Assembly: GCF_029168945.1 (NCBI RefSeq)
Contig: NC_083602.1
Span: 61,524,600 to 61,588,599, forward strand
Direction: 5' to 3'
Length of the DNA stretch: 64,000 bases
Source: Cannabis sativa
Lineage: Eukaryota; Streptophyta; Magnoliopsida; Rosales; Cannabaceae
Shown: piece after piece, positions 23,383 to 33,901 of the stretch
Layout of the letters: every line of letters starts with the position of its first letter
Position numbering within the stretch: position 1 is the stretch's first letter
The notes under the pieces: generated by a model
Told to the model about the DNA's origin: nothing
What the model saw: only the letters and a program-made list of their open reading frames with translations
Databases searched by the model: none
Translations under genes and position numbers: made by a program

Positions 23383-26300
23383 ATGGCGACTGCAACGAGC
23401 AGTGTGTATGTTAGTGTTATCGAAGATGTTGTCAGCAAGGTCCGCGAAGAGTTCTTGAACAACGGTCCCGGAGAAGACGTTCTAAAAGAGCTTCAAGGAG
23501 TAATTTTAGCCAAAATTTCATCTTTCTTGTTATATTATAGTCTTCCATTTTGAATTTTATAGTTCTAGATTCACTTTTTGGGTATTTCCACTGATTTATT
23601 GCGGTTCTTGCTAGAGTGGTGTTACGGGGGTTCGATCCGATCTTCGTTTTAGGGTTTTGAGATTTGGCTGAGATTTGAGGTTAAGTTATGGTTTAACTGA
23701 TCCAATGTTGTTTCGGGAAAATTTCAGATGTGGGAAACGAAAATGATGCAAGCGGGTGTAGTAAATGCCCCCATAGAGAGGTCCGGTGCTGCGAAGCCCA
23801 CGCCTGGAGGTCCAATTACTCCAGTTCATGATCTCAACGTACCATATGAGGGGACTGAGGAGTATGAAACCCCTACAGCTGAGATACTGTTCCCTCCGGT
23901 GAGTATTTTATTATAAATATATATATTGATGTATGTCAATTCATCGGTTTCGTTAGTCTTGATATATCATAGTTGACTTGGGTTCTTTGAAATGGTAGAC
24001 TCCGTTGCAGACTCCGATTCAAACACCTTTACCAGGAACTGCTGACATTTATAATATTCCCACCGGTCCTAGTGACTATTCTGCATCTGGAAATGATAAT
24101 GGTGGCGGTGGTGCTGGCACACCTAGCAGTGGCAACACTGAGCTGAAATCTGCTACTGGAAGACCCAGTCCATACATGGTAAACCCCACTCTGTGTGTGT
24201 GTGTTTAGAGTTAGAGATAATATGTAAGAACGATTTCAATAAATAAATATAAAATAATAAATAATAACTTTCTGTATTCATTGTTGTAGCAACCTCCTTC
24301 ATCTTGGATGAGCCAGCGGCCTCCACTAGATGTTAACATTGGTAAGCATGGTTGGATACTGCTGACGTTACGAAGCTTCTGTTCTTTATGATTTTATAGT
24401 AATTATTGCTGTATGGATGTAGCTTATGTTGAAGGGCGGGATGAAGTGGACAGAGGAACTGCTAATCAATCTTCCACACAAGTAAGTCTTGTTTGTTTTG
24501 CTTTCTTAGAAACTTGAAAAAAAGATGCTGGTTTCTGATTTGAAGAAAATTCATGGTTAAAGAGCTGTAGATAATTATGGTTTATATGATTCTTTTTTCT
24601 AAGTTTTAATGTTTATTCTATAATTGTTGTTGTTGTTGTTGTAGGAGGTATAACGTTGTATAGCAATGCAATCAACATGTCATCTTTATGGTTAATTTGT
24701 GTCTTATGTGGGGGAAATTCCAGGACTTCTTCACTATGAATTCTGGTAAGCGGAAACGTGAAGATCTTCCTCCACAGTACCAGGCTGGTGGCTTTGTCCC
24801 CCAGCAAGATGGAGCTGGGGATACCCCTGAGCTTTTTGAGATTGAGGTTTGTAGTTTTTTTTTCATGTTTCCCTTTTTGGAAGTTCTATTATGCCATTTC
24901 ACGTACATTATCATTATTGGAAGTTCTGTTATGCCATTTCACGTACATTATCTTGTTTTATCTTTTACGGTTGCTTTTCTTTTATTTTAATTTAACACGA
25001 TCAGTTTGGCCCTCTTGAATATTTTGTGGTGCAACTACTGTTGTCACTTTGCATTTTTGGAGTCCTTGTATTATATTCTACTTATTATGTCCATTGTTTT
25101 TGTTGTCCTTTATTTGTTTCTTGAGTGCGACAATTAAGTTGAAATTGGTATCCTACAGAAGGGTTGTCTGTAGATAGGTGAATATGTGGCAGCAGGTGGT
25201 TCAGGCAATGACAGGTTTTAGTCTGTAGGAGAAATTTTGACAGAAAAGAGACATCTTCTGAGTAGCTTGTTGTGTTAAAAGCATTTTTTGGTTGAGGATT
25301 CAATTTATGTTGCAGTTTATGTATTTTTTAGTAGCAGTTCGTCCTTGTTATATGGTGCATTTTTTTTAAGTACAATAGCTTTAAGTATAAACCTTTTACC
25401 TTTACCTTTATTTGTATCACTTTAAGCTTGATTCACGCTTTCATATTAACTTGCATATCTATTTTGCTATTTACCAACTAATTATTTAATTTTAACCTTC
25501 CAGGTAATGGGTGGAACCACTTTTCATAGTAGAGGTGGGAATAATGAGATGGTAGAGCGCATGCTTAGGTCATCCTCAAAGATTCCTCAACTTGATGGGC
25601 CGATTCCTGATCCTTATGATGATGTGCTTTCTACTCCCAATGTATGCATATTTATTTGTTGTTTCATGTGGCTAAACATTATCCTTTTGTCACTGTTTAA
25701 GCCCTGTGCTCATCTGTCATGGAATTATTTTTCATTGTCTCAGTTCAGTTTCCTCCCTTAAATTTATGATGTCCACTCACACAGATTGTTGATAGAATTG
25801 AATTCTTTTGTTGTTTCTATATGATCACTGTAATAATTTTGTACAATTATTTCTATGCTATGTACTGTATTTGTTAAAAAGATAATAATGCTTAGACATT
25901 TATTTGTTAGGGAGTGAATCATCTTCTACTTTGCTAACTTCATTTGTCGTAGATTACTTTGCAGAGTAGATCTAAATACTATATTTCTCTAAGTTATTTA
26001 GAAGGTTGGGATGTCATGTTTGTGGCACGCAGGAGGAGGGGGTAGAAAAAGCCACCCACAACATTGATAATTTGGTGGAACTTTTTATTTTTTATTTGAC
26101 TACCACATACATTTTTTGGATTTTGGGTCTCTTTGTTTGGTTGGCCTGAATTGACTAGAAGTTTATTTTGAAGTTGAAGTAGATATATGCTATTCTTCAT
26201 TTGCTTAGAAATTCAAATATGTTGATTGATATTGAGCTGCAGTTTGTTTCTGCTAGCGCTAGTGCAACTTGGATTGTTGTAGTTTCTGTTTTTTTTTTTT

Positions 26301-27194
26301 TTGTAACTAGGATCCCCGCCTAGCCCTACATTATTGGGGGGGCGAGGAAAGTATTGTTCATATATGTGCATGCATTCTTAGTAAAGTTGCGTCACTGTGC
26401 TTATGTACTAAGAAATTTGTAAAGTACCATTAAAATGCTGTTCCCTTTACTCTCTTCTTTCCCCCATTTATTGTTGTAAACTCCTGTTTGTACCTATACC
26501 TTACAGATATACAATTATCAAGGAGTCTATAATGAGGACTACAACATAGCAAACACACCTGCACCCAATGGTAAGTATTGGGATATAAAGAAAAATCATT
26601 TTTGTTAACTCCAAGTTGATGGCATATTTCTTTATGGTGGTGACATTTTGTTGTGGAATTTATTATTATTTTTTTTTAATTGATCTCTCTCTATTTCACT
26701 CTTTCCTTCAGACATTCCAGCCAGCACTCCTGCTATTCCTGCTCCAGAAGATGTTGGAGAGGATGATGATGATGAACCTCCATTGAACGAAAATGATGAT
26801 GATGATTTGGATGATGTGGACCAAGGAGAAGAGCTAAATACACAACATTTAGTTTTGGCCCAGTTCGACAAGGTAACTCTCTCTCTCTTCACTGTGTTGT
26901 TGAAGTCAGCTATTCTGATATTTTGATTTTTTTTTTTATTTCTTTTGTTCGGCTATTCAATCTAGTAATGTAAAATCTTGTGTATCTAATCTGATTGGGT
27001 AGGTTACGCGCACCAAGAGCAGGTGGAAATGCACTTTGAAGGATGGCATTATGCACATAAACAATAAAGACCTTCTCTTTAATAAGGTTAGGATGTGCTG
27101 AACAATCTTATGGTATAGTTTCATGAGGTGTTTGTCGCCATCTCTCTTACTGAAATTGTGCCAATGGCAGGCAACAGGGGAATTCGACTTCTGA
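23383..27194 (+). CDS. TFIIA-L: Transcription initiation factor IIA large subunit (alpha/beta precursor), 11 exons
   Basis: Eleven exons join in frame to 390 residues: 23383-23499, 23728-23898, 23999-24178, 24290-24341, 24423-24481, 24724-24846, 25504-25641, 26507-26570, 26712-26872, 27003-27086, 27171-27194. All junctions are GT-AG. TFIIA stabilises TBP on the TATA box for RNA polymerase II. The N-terminus (V-I-E-D-V-V-x-K-V-R-E-E-F, about residues 11-25) is the conserved helical-bundle part. A Pro/Thr-rich spacer follows with P-T-P-G-G-P and T-P-T-A-E-I-L-F-P-P. Then come an acidic Asp/Glu run (about 310-340) and the C-terminal beta-barrel that contacts DNA and TBP (N-T-Q-H-L-V-L-A-Q-F-D-K, S-R-W-K-C-T-L-K-D-G), ending G-E-F-D-F. 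Length and ends match plant family members (about 375 residues). Expected to be nuclear and cleaved into alpha and beta chains. Start: first ATG in the 5'UTR context with the family N-terminus. Confidence 0.96.
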
Positions 27195-27522
27195 ATCTGA
27201 TTAGCCGAAGATATATATGAGTTTCGCCTACATAGTGGATGTGGCCAGCCTTAGAGGAGAACAAGGGGATGGAGCGGTGTGGTTGGATGTTTAGGTGACT
27301 TTTGTTTCTTGATTATATATTAAGTGAAAAGCTTGAGGCAAGAGAAAAAAAAAACTTGATTAGTACTTTTTTATTAAGATTGGGATGGACGTTGGCCTGG
27401 TGTACATAATGAATGAGCTTTTTCGGCCTAAGTGGATGGTCGCTCGAGGCATTTCCAGAAGTTGAAATTCTGTAATGGAATATTATATCATTCCATGGAC
27501 TTCGTATACTTGGGGACTTTTG

Positions 27523-27524
27523 TT

Positions 27525-27555
<31 letters not shown>

Positions 27556-27558
27556 GGG
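27523..27558. repeat. T12-G24 homopolymer pair downstream of TFIIA
   Basis: Twelve Ts are followed by 24 consecutive Gs, about 330 bp after the stop, probably within or just past the 3'UTR. Such a poly-G run is rare and could form G-quadruplexes. Its length may not be read accurately. Confidence 0.9.
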
Positions 27559-28294
27559 CGGTTAATTTATGAATTGAATTACTCATCATCTACCCTATTT
27601 TTTTCTTCTTATTGCGCGGCCTTATATAGGACCGTTTCTGTGACTCTATTCTAATTCTAGGAAGCTTTTGCTTTCATTTGGTCGTTCGGATCTCTCATCT
27701 ACAAAAATTACAAAAATATGTGTGGGAGTAATGAATAATATCTAGTTTTTTTTTTTGAATAAGAATATTGTTTAGGATCTATTAGTCAATTTTTCATTAC
27801 CATTGAATTAGTACGTAGCTTTATTTGTCAACTTTCAATTTTGTAAAATAGAAAACTTTTCTTAAAACTTAACTTGTTCGAATTCGTAACTGTCTATTTG
27901 AACTACAATTTTTCTTTTAAAACGAAAGCAATAGCTGCATGTCTTTTTGTTCCATTCCTCTGTTGCAATAATTGAAGAGGGGAAAAAAATACCAATAAGA
28001 AATTAACAACTGAAACACAAACAATCTCTTGCCCCTCAAACAGATGGGACTCAGGGGAGCACAGATTAGTGAGGCTTTAAACTGTAGTTTTAGTTTTGTG
28101 AACACAAAATACTAATGCAAAGGTAATAATTGGTATACACATTTCTCAAACTAAAAACAGATTTATAAACTTATATACAGAACAGAAGAGAGATCGACAT
28201 GAAGTTACACCAAACCATGCAACAGAAAAAAAAAAAATGATAATTATAAAGCCAAACTTAGAAAAGATTACAGGAAAAGAAAAAATTAACATAA
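27559..28294. other. Convergent intergenic region between TFIIA and the minus-strand small gene
   Basis: No coding signal. It should hold the 3' end of TFIIA (plus) and the 3'UTR of the gene at 28295-28759 (minus). Confidence 0.4.
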
Positions 28295-28759
28295 TTATGA
28301 CTGAGCTTGGTTGGCGATAATGCATTGTGATTGAAAGAAACTAAACAAGGAAGATGGATCAACGAAAGTCGGCACGGCCGGATGTTGCCACCCATTTTTA
28401 GGTGAAACGGCATCGTCCTCAGCTACCACACCGTTTTCTCCTTGATCACCATCTTTATCATCGTCCCCTTCAATTTCATCTCCATCGTCATCGTTGCCAC
28501 CCACACTTGTGTCCTTCTCATCAACTATTCGCTCTTGATCATTATCATCATTGGCAGCAGCATCTGGGTTGGGAGAGAGAATAAGTGGCGATAGCAATGG
28601 AATCGCCTTGCAAGAATCGATCTCAGGATAATTAGCCGGGAACCTAGGCTCGGCGGCTACCGCGGCCATTGATATGATCTGATCAAGAAGAAGACACGGC
28701 GGCGCGTGAGCCTTCAGCCTCGTCGGCGACTTGTTATCGGCTTTCGCTTCAGCTTCCAT
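28295..28759 (-). CDS. Small acidic plant protein of unknown function
   Basis: One uninterrupted 154-codon frame without introns. I do not recognise the family. The N-terminus is Lys/Ala-rich, followed by a hydrophobic P-P-C-L-L-L-D-Q-I-I-S-M segment (about residues 20-32) and P-L-L-S-P-L-I-L-S-P (about 53-62). The middle is strongly acidic (Asp/Glu/Gly/Asn, about 68-115), and the C-terminus has a W-Q-H-P-A-V-P-T-F-V-D-P block and an F-S-F-F-Q-S-Q patch. Conserved-looking Pro/Leu blocks around a disordered acidic centre argue for a real protein. A TATA-like TATTTAA on the minus strand (about 28843-28850) lies some 85 bp before the ATG, and its GC content is higher than its surroundings. It could be a transcriptional regulator or adaptor, but nothing proves that. 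It is head-to-head with the sugar transporter 830 bp away. Confidence 0.72.
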   Translation of the reverse strand: MEAEAKADNKSPTRLKAHAPPCLLLDQIISMAAVAAEPRFPANYPEIDSCKAIPLLSPLILSPNPDAAANDDNDQERIVDEKDTSVGGNDDDGDEIEGDDDKDGDQGENGVVAEDDAVSPKNGWQHPAVPTFVDPSSLFSFFQSQCIIANQAQS

Positions 28760-28842
28760 TATGTTAGTCTCTAGTAGTGGTTTTTCTATTTTTCGAAAGA
28801 ATGAAATGAATTGGATGATTCAATGAATCGATTGATCTCTGT

Positions 28843-28850
28843 TTAAATAT
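28843..28850 (-). promoter_or_regulatory. TATA-like box of the small acidic protein gene
   Basis: ATATTTAAAC on the minus strand, about 85 bp upstream of the ATG at 28759. Confidence 0.4.
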
Positions 28851-29589
28851 TTTCGAGGAGTCAATCAAATTGAGGTGCTATTTATTTGAATATGGCGAAA
28901 AATTAAAGCAAAAGCAAATTAAAAAAAAAAACCTAAAATAAGAGTCCGTTATTGAATCGGTTACAATACAATCAAGAGAAAAAAAAGGAAACAAAATAAG
29001 TAACGGCTCATGAGATTTGCATTTGTTGGTGTTATTATTATTTTTGACTAACTCTTTCTCTCTCTCTCTCTCTCTTAACAATAACATCAACATCTATCGA
29101 AGAAGCTGAGTCATGCAATGTAAAGGCAGAGAGAGATCTCATCATCATTTTTTTCAGGTAACTTCTGAAACAAACTGTTTTATTTATTATGTTTCTGTTA
29201 CGAATCTAATTTTTATGAGAGAAATAAAGTGATAAGAATAGTTATTTTGTTTAGTGTAAGGGAGAAGATAAATGGAATTGGGTATAATTTATTTTCTTCT
29301 GTGTTCTGCAAAAGCTCTACCTGTGGACCAGGAACCAACCAACCAACAAACCCAAATGACATCTAAAGTGCAAGTCAATTGCGAAAACTATCAACATATT
29401 TGGTTCTTTACGCCATATACAAACAAAGAACCAAATACCTAATCACTAAATCACAAACCAATTACGTGGTCATCCGCAATTGGCTATTTCTTTTACATAA
29501 TAAAAAAAATAAATAATAGAAAAAGAAAAAGAGAGATAATAAGGCGCCAAGAAGTAAACGAGTGATCATTGTGTGTCTAGTGATTCACA
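28851..29589. promoter_or_regulatory. Shared 5' region between two divergent genes
   Basis: About 830 bp separate the small acidic gene (minus) and the sugar transporter (plus). It holds a (CT)n tract at about 29057-29075 and AT-rich DNA. No clear motif can be assigned to either gene, so whether it acts bidirectionally is open. Confidence 0.35.
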
Positions 29590-32500
29590 ATGGCTTACAG
29601 TGTCCCTAGTGGTAGTAGACCTTTGTTGAACCTGAAACTCTCTGAGAAACGCTTCCGCTTTCACAGATTTAATAATGAGAAAACTCAACTCCTTTTCTTT
29701 AGTACTACTAAGTCCTACCCAACCACACACTTCTCTGCAACTTTTCATACTTGCTTCAACTCTAATTATGCCGTTTCTTCAAGTCTAAAAGGGGCTAGAC
29801 TTGGATTCACTGCCAAGGTAATAATGAAGCCCACCCATTTTGTATTTAGCTTTTTCAAGTTTTGGGTAGTGACTAATTTTTCTTTTTAGGCTGGAGCTCA
29901 GGAAGGGTATTCTTCAGGGGAAGAAGCTGAGTCGGTTGTTGATGAGGCAAATTATCAAGAGGAGTTTTCTTGGTTTTCTGTGATATTGCCGTACGTTTTT
30001 TCTGCTATAAATTTAATAGGTTTTTGTAGTTTATAATTAAAAATGATGGTGAATCATTCATTAGTATTTTGCTTCTGTTACTAAATCAAGACGAGTAGCT
30101 TCTATACTGTTGCATCACAAGTTTATATAGGTACTTTTGCTTAATCTATGATATACGTGAACATGTAGAATTAAGTCCACAGTATAATTTTACTTGGGTT
30201 ATTAAATCTTAAGGAAAATTTCAGGTTTTTGTTTCCTGCATTGGGAGGTTTGTTATTTGGGTATGACATTGGTGCGACTTCCGGTGCCACAATCTCATTG
30301 CAAGTACGTCTTCAGTTTGGCAATTCTCATTATTTTAAATGCTTATTGTGTAATATGTGTTTTTATGTACAAAAGCACCTAAATTGATTCAAACTGTAAT
30401 GTACATATTTCAGTCTCCTGAGCTTAGCGGCACAGATTGGTTCAACTTTGGCGCTGTTCAGCTTGGTCTTGTGGTATGGTCATGAATCATACAAATACTG
30501 TATCCGTGCAAGTACAGAACTTTTTAATTTGTTTCCTCTAAAGTTTGATCACTGTGGATTATACTTCTATTTTAAGGTGACTATGTATTGTTAATGTAGG
30601 TAAGTGGATCCCTATATGGAGCTCTTCTTGGTTCCTCCCTTGTGTACCCAATTGCTGATTTTCTTGGTATATACTTTGCTTGTTTACTTTGTCCTGAAAT
30701 TTTAATCTTGTTTACGAGTGTCTTCTAATTCAACTTCTTGAATTGGCTTATAAAAGGAAGGAGGAGGGAACTTATCATAGCAGCTTTACTATATCTGTTA
30801 GGAGGTCTGATCACTGCAAATGCACCAGGGCTTAGTGTTCTCTTAGTAGGACGGCTTCTTTATGGCCTTGGTATTGGCTTGGTAAACTTCTTATAACTAT
30901 TTTCCTCCCAAATAATAGAAAAGTGTATATGTATATTGGAAGAGATTCTGGTAGAGTTCATGTACTCAAACATGCTTTTGGCATCATCTGTTTGTTTGGA
31001 CAGGCAATGCATGGGGCTCCTCTTTATATTGCAGAAACATGTCCGTCTCAAATTCGTGGAACTCTAGTATCGTTAAAGGAGCTTTTCATAGTTCTGGGAA
31101 TCTTGGTATTTTAAACAAACATTGATGAAGTTTGCCCTCATTTTCTTGGCTAAGTGAAATAATTCTTCTTTTGCATCCTCCTGCAGTTGGGTTACTTTGT
31201 AGGAAGCTTTCAGATTAATGCTGTAGGGGGGTGGCGTTTCATGTTTGGTCTTAGTGCCCCTGTTGCTGTACTTATGTTGCTAGGCATGTGGAGTCTTCCA
31301 CCGTCTCCACGGTGGTTGCTTCTCAGGGCTGTTCAAGGTAAAGGGCCTGTGCAAGAATTGAAAGAGAAAGCCATTGTAGCCCTGAGCAAACTGAGAAGAC
31401 GACCTCTTGGTGATAAAGTATCTGAGAAGCAAATAGAAGATACTTTGGTTTCATTGAAATATGCCTATAAGGATCAGGAATCTGAGGGTAGTTTCATGGA
31501 GGTCTTTCAAGGCCCGAATTTGAAGGCATTTGTGATTGGTGGTGGTTTAGTTCTTTTTCAGCAGGTTTTTCTTCATATATGCTACTGCATATATTTGTTA
31601 GTTGTGCTCGTTTTCATTTTAAAACTTAACAATGGAGTGTATGAAATATTTATAAGCTAAATTTCTTCTTGATTGTAACAGATAACTGGGCAACCAAGTG
31701 TACTATATTATGCTGGTTCAATTCTTCAGGTAATTGATCATTAAACTTGACCTCATAAATTGAAGTGAAGTTATTCCTTTAGTTAACTTACAGTATAATG
31801 GATTCATTATAATATTGATCCAGACTGCAGGATTCTCTGCTGCCTCTGATGCAACCCGAGTGTCAGTTGTAATTGGTTTGTTTAAGGTGCATCTAGTACT
31901 CTTTTTGTTCTTATTGTTGGTTTTTGGGGGAACTTTTTCTCATGTTTCTGTTTAGTGTTTGATCATACTTTCTTTGTGATTAATTTGTCTGTAGTTGTTA
32001 ATGACATGGATAGCTGTCCTGAAAGTTGATAATCTTGGAAGAAGACCCTTGTTGATCGGAGGTGTCAGTGGCATTGTATGCTTCTAACTATTTTTGAAAT
32101 TTATTTCACTAAATTAAGATTTCCCCACCTTTAATTGCTTCTTGTCTTAAAATAAAAGAGAAAAAATATGCATCCATTTTATTTATGCATTTGATCTAAA
32201 GCCTTAAATTCTTCTAGCTACTTCAGTAGCACCCATAGAGGTGAAAAATACGTTTGTAGCTTAGCCTTATTCTGCTTTTGTTTTATCCGCCACAGGCTGT
32301 TTCCTTATTTCTTCTCTCTGCTTATTACAAATTTCTTGGGGGGTATCCACTTGTTGCTGTAGCTGCTTTGCTTCTCTACGTAGGTTGTTACCAGGTAAAA
32401 GTTTTTCTCTTAACTATTATCAATTTCCACTCAATTTTGTCTTAAGTGTTTGAAGACTAGATACGTATGCTGCTACTAGTAATGGTTCTCACATTTTTAG

Positions 32501-32957
32501 AATTGGAACTTAAGATCAACTTTCACACAATATGTATTCTTTTTTGTCTTTTATCATCTCAGATATCCTTTGGGCCTATTAGTTGGCTGATGGTGTCAGA
32601 AATCTTTCCTATTCGTACAAGAGGAAGAGGAATTAGTCTTGCAGTTCTTACTAATTTCGGTTCAAATGCTGTTGTAACATTTGCATTCTCTCCACTAAAG
32701 GTCGTCATCATCGTTATCCTTACATTGTCAATATTGTCATTTCAGTTTGAATTATGTTTTCCATTGTTATGCCTTGGTTGATAAGAGATCAACAACTAAC
32801 ACAACTTATGATCCTGCAGGAGTTGTTGGGAGCAGAAAACCTTTTCCTCCTTTTTGGAGCTATTGCTCTATTATCACTTATTTTTGTTGTAGTTTATGTC
32901 CCAGAAACCAAAGGAATGAGCTTGGAAGATATAGAATCCAAAATCTTGAACAAATAA
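29590..32957 (+). CDS. XYLP3: Plastid-type MFS sugar/H+ symporter (D-xylose-proton symporter-like 3), 14 exons
   Basis: Fourteen exons join in frame to 568 residues: 29590-29817, 29890-29990, 30225-30303, 30414-30473, 30600-30666, 30757-30881, 31004-31105, 31187-31564, 31682-31729, 31824-31886, 31995-32075, 32296-32394, 32563-32700, 32820-32957. Residues 1-76 form a Ser/Thr/Phe/Asn-rich, acid-poor transit peptide, so the protein should sit in the chloroplast envelope. Twelve membrane spans follow with sugar-porter signatures: G-Y-D-I-G in span 1, G-R-R-R after span 2, P-S-P-R-W-L-L after span 6, Q-Q-I-T-G-Q-P-S-V-L-Y-Y-A in span 7, G-R-R-P between spans 8 and 9, R-T-R-G-R-G near span 10, and P-E-T-K-G at the end. 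These match the Arabidopsis XYLP3 type. The substrate (xylose, glucose or another hexose) cannot be read from sequence. No frameshifts; the gene looks intact. Confidence 0.95.
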
Positions 32958-33901
32958 GTACCAAGACAGCAATTGCCACCACCATCGTATTTTCATGATA
33001 ACTCTGTTGACTTTTATGTGCATACTAGTGTTGCCTTGAGAGATAATGATATGTTCTGTAATTATATATTTATGCTCTTTACCTGAACAGACTTGAATAA
33101 GGGAACTGTAAGCTATAAATAATGGCATTCGATTTTTTTAGCAATAATTTAGAGAAGATTCAAAGCTTGTGTTTCAACTCAAATAGCTTTACTACGCATA
33201 CCTTTACAGAAAAGGGACTTCTTGAAGATGCCAATTTGTAAAGAAAATTATATTGTATTTTGTTAAATGTTGGCTCAATCCTTCAGTTAGTATGACTGAC
33301 AAGCAATGAAAACTGGTTAAGGATCACAATAATTATTATCTTTTTAATCATTTTGTGAAAAGTTGGTTCAATTCTTTAGTTACTATTGGCTGAAGTACTC
33401 AATCAAATGTTGACACCGAGGGGACCAATAATAATTAAAGTATGTCCAATCCTTGTGTTAGTTTCTTTTTTTCCTTTGGTTTTTTACTCATTAGAGCATA
33501 GTTAGAGGGACTCGTTTGTCTTAAACTGAATCTATTACAGTGACTCGTTTCTTATCCAAAGAAAATCTATTGCAGTAGTGGGGACAAAGACAAACCAACC
33601 AAATCAAAATAACAAAAGAAAGAAAGACTTTTAGTGGTGAAGAGAGAGAGAGAGATGGATCCCAACCTCATGAGAATCTTTTATTGGTCCAACACAAGCC
33701 ACGTGTGAGTGAGGCTAATCTGAGTTATTTGGCCGTTAGTAGTTTATCAACCACACCACAAATTTTCTCAGTCTCTCATCACATCTCCGTACTGTTAAAT
33801 GCTCAAAATTCAGCACACTAACAAACTCATTCCCCTAAACACACACACACCGGAACTTTCTTATTTTGTTTCATAAACTAAGATCACCACCCTCTTTAGC
33901 C
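32958..33901. promoter_or_regulatory. Transporter 3' end and Rubisco activase promoter
   Basis: The first few hundred bases should be the transporter 3'UTR. The remaining ~500 bp precede the Rubisco activase ATG and include a G-box, an ATTGG (inverted CCAAT) at about 33683 and a (CA)n run in the 5'UTR at about 33841-33850. Confidence 0.5.
33700..33705 (+). promoter_or_regulatory. G-box (CACGTG) in the Rubisco activase promoter
   Basis: GCCACGTGTG, about 200 bp upstream of the ATG, is the G-box form common in light-responsive photosynthesis promoters. Light and clock control is known for this family; here it is inferred from the motif. Confidence 0.6.

Noticed and set aside
28402..28584. His/Arg/Leu-rich plus-strand open frame
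   Set aside because: It is the antisense shadow of the acidic region of the small minus-strand gene.
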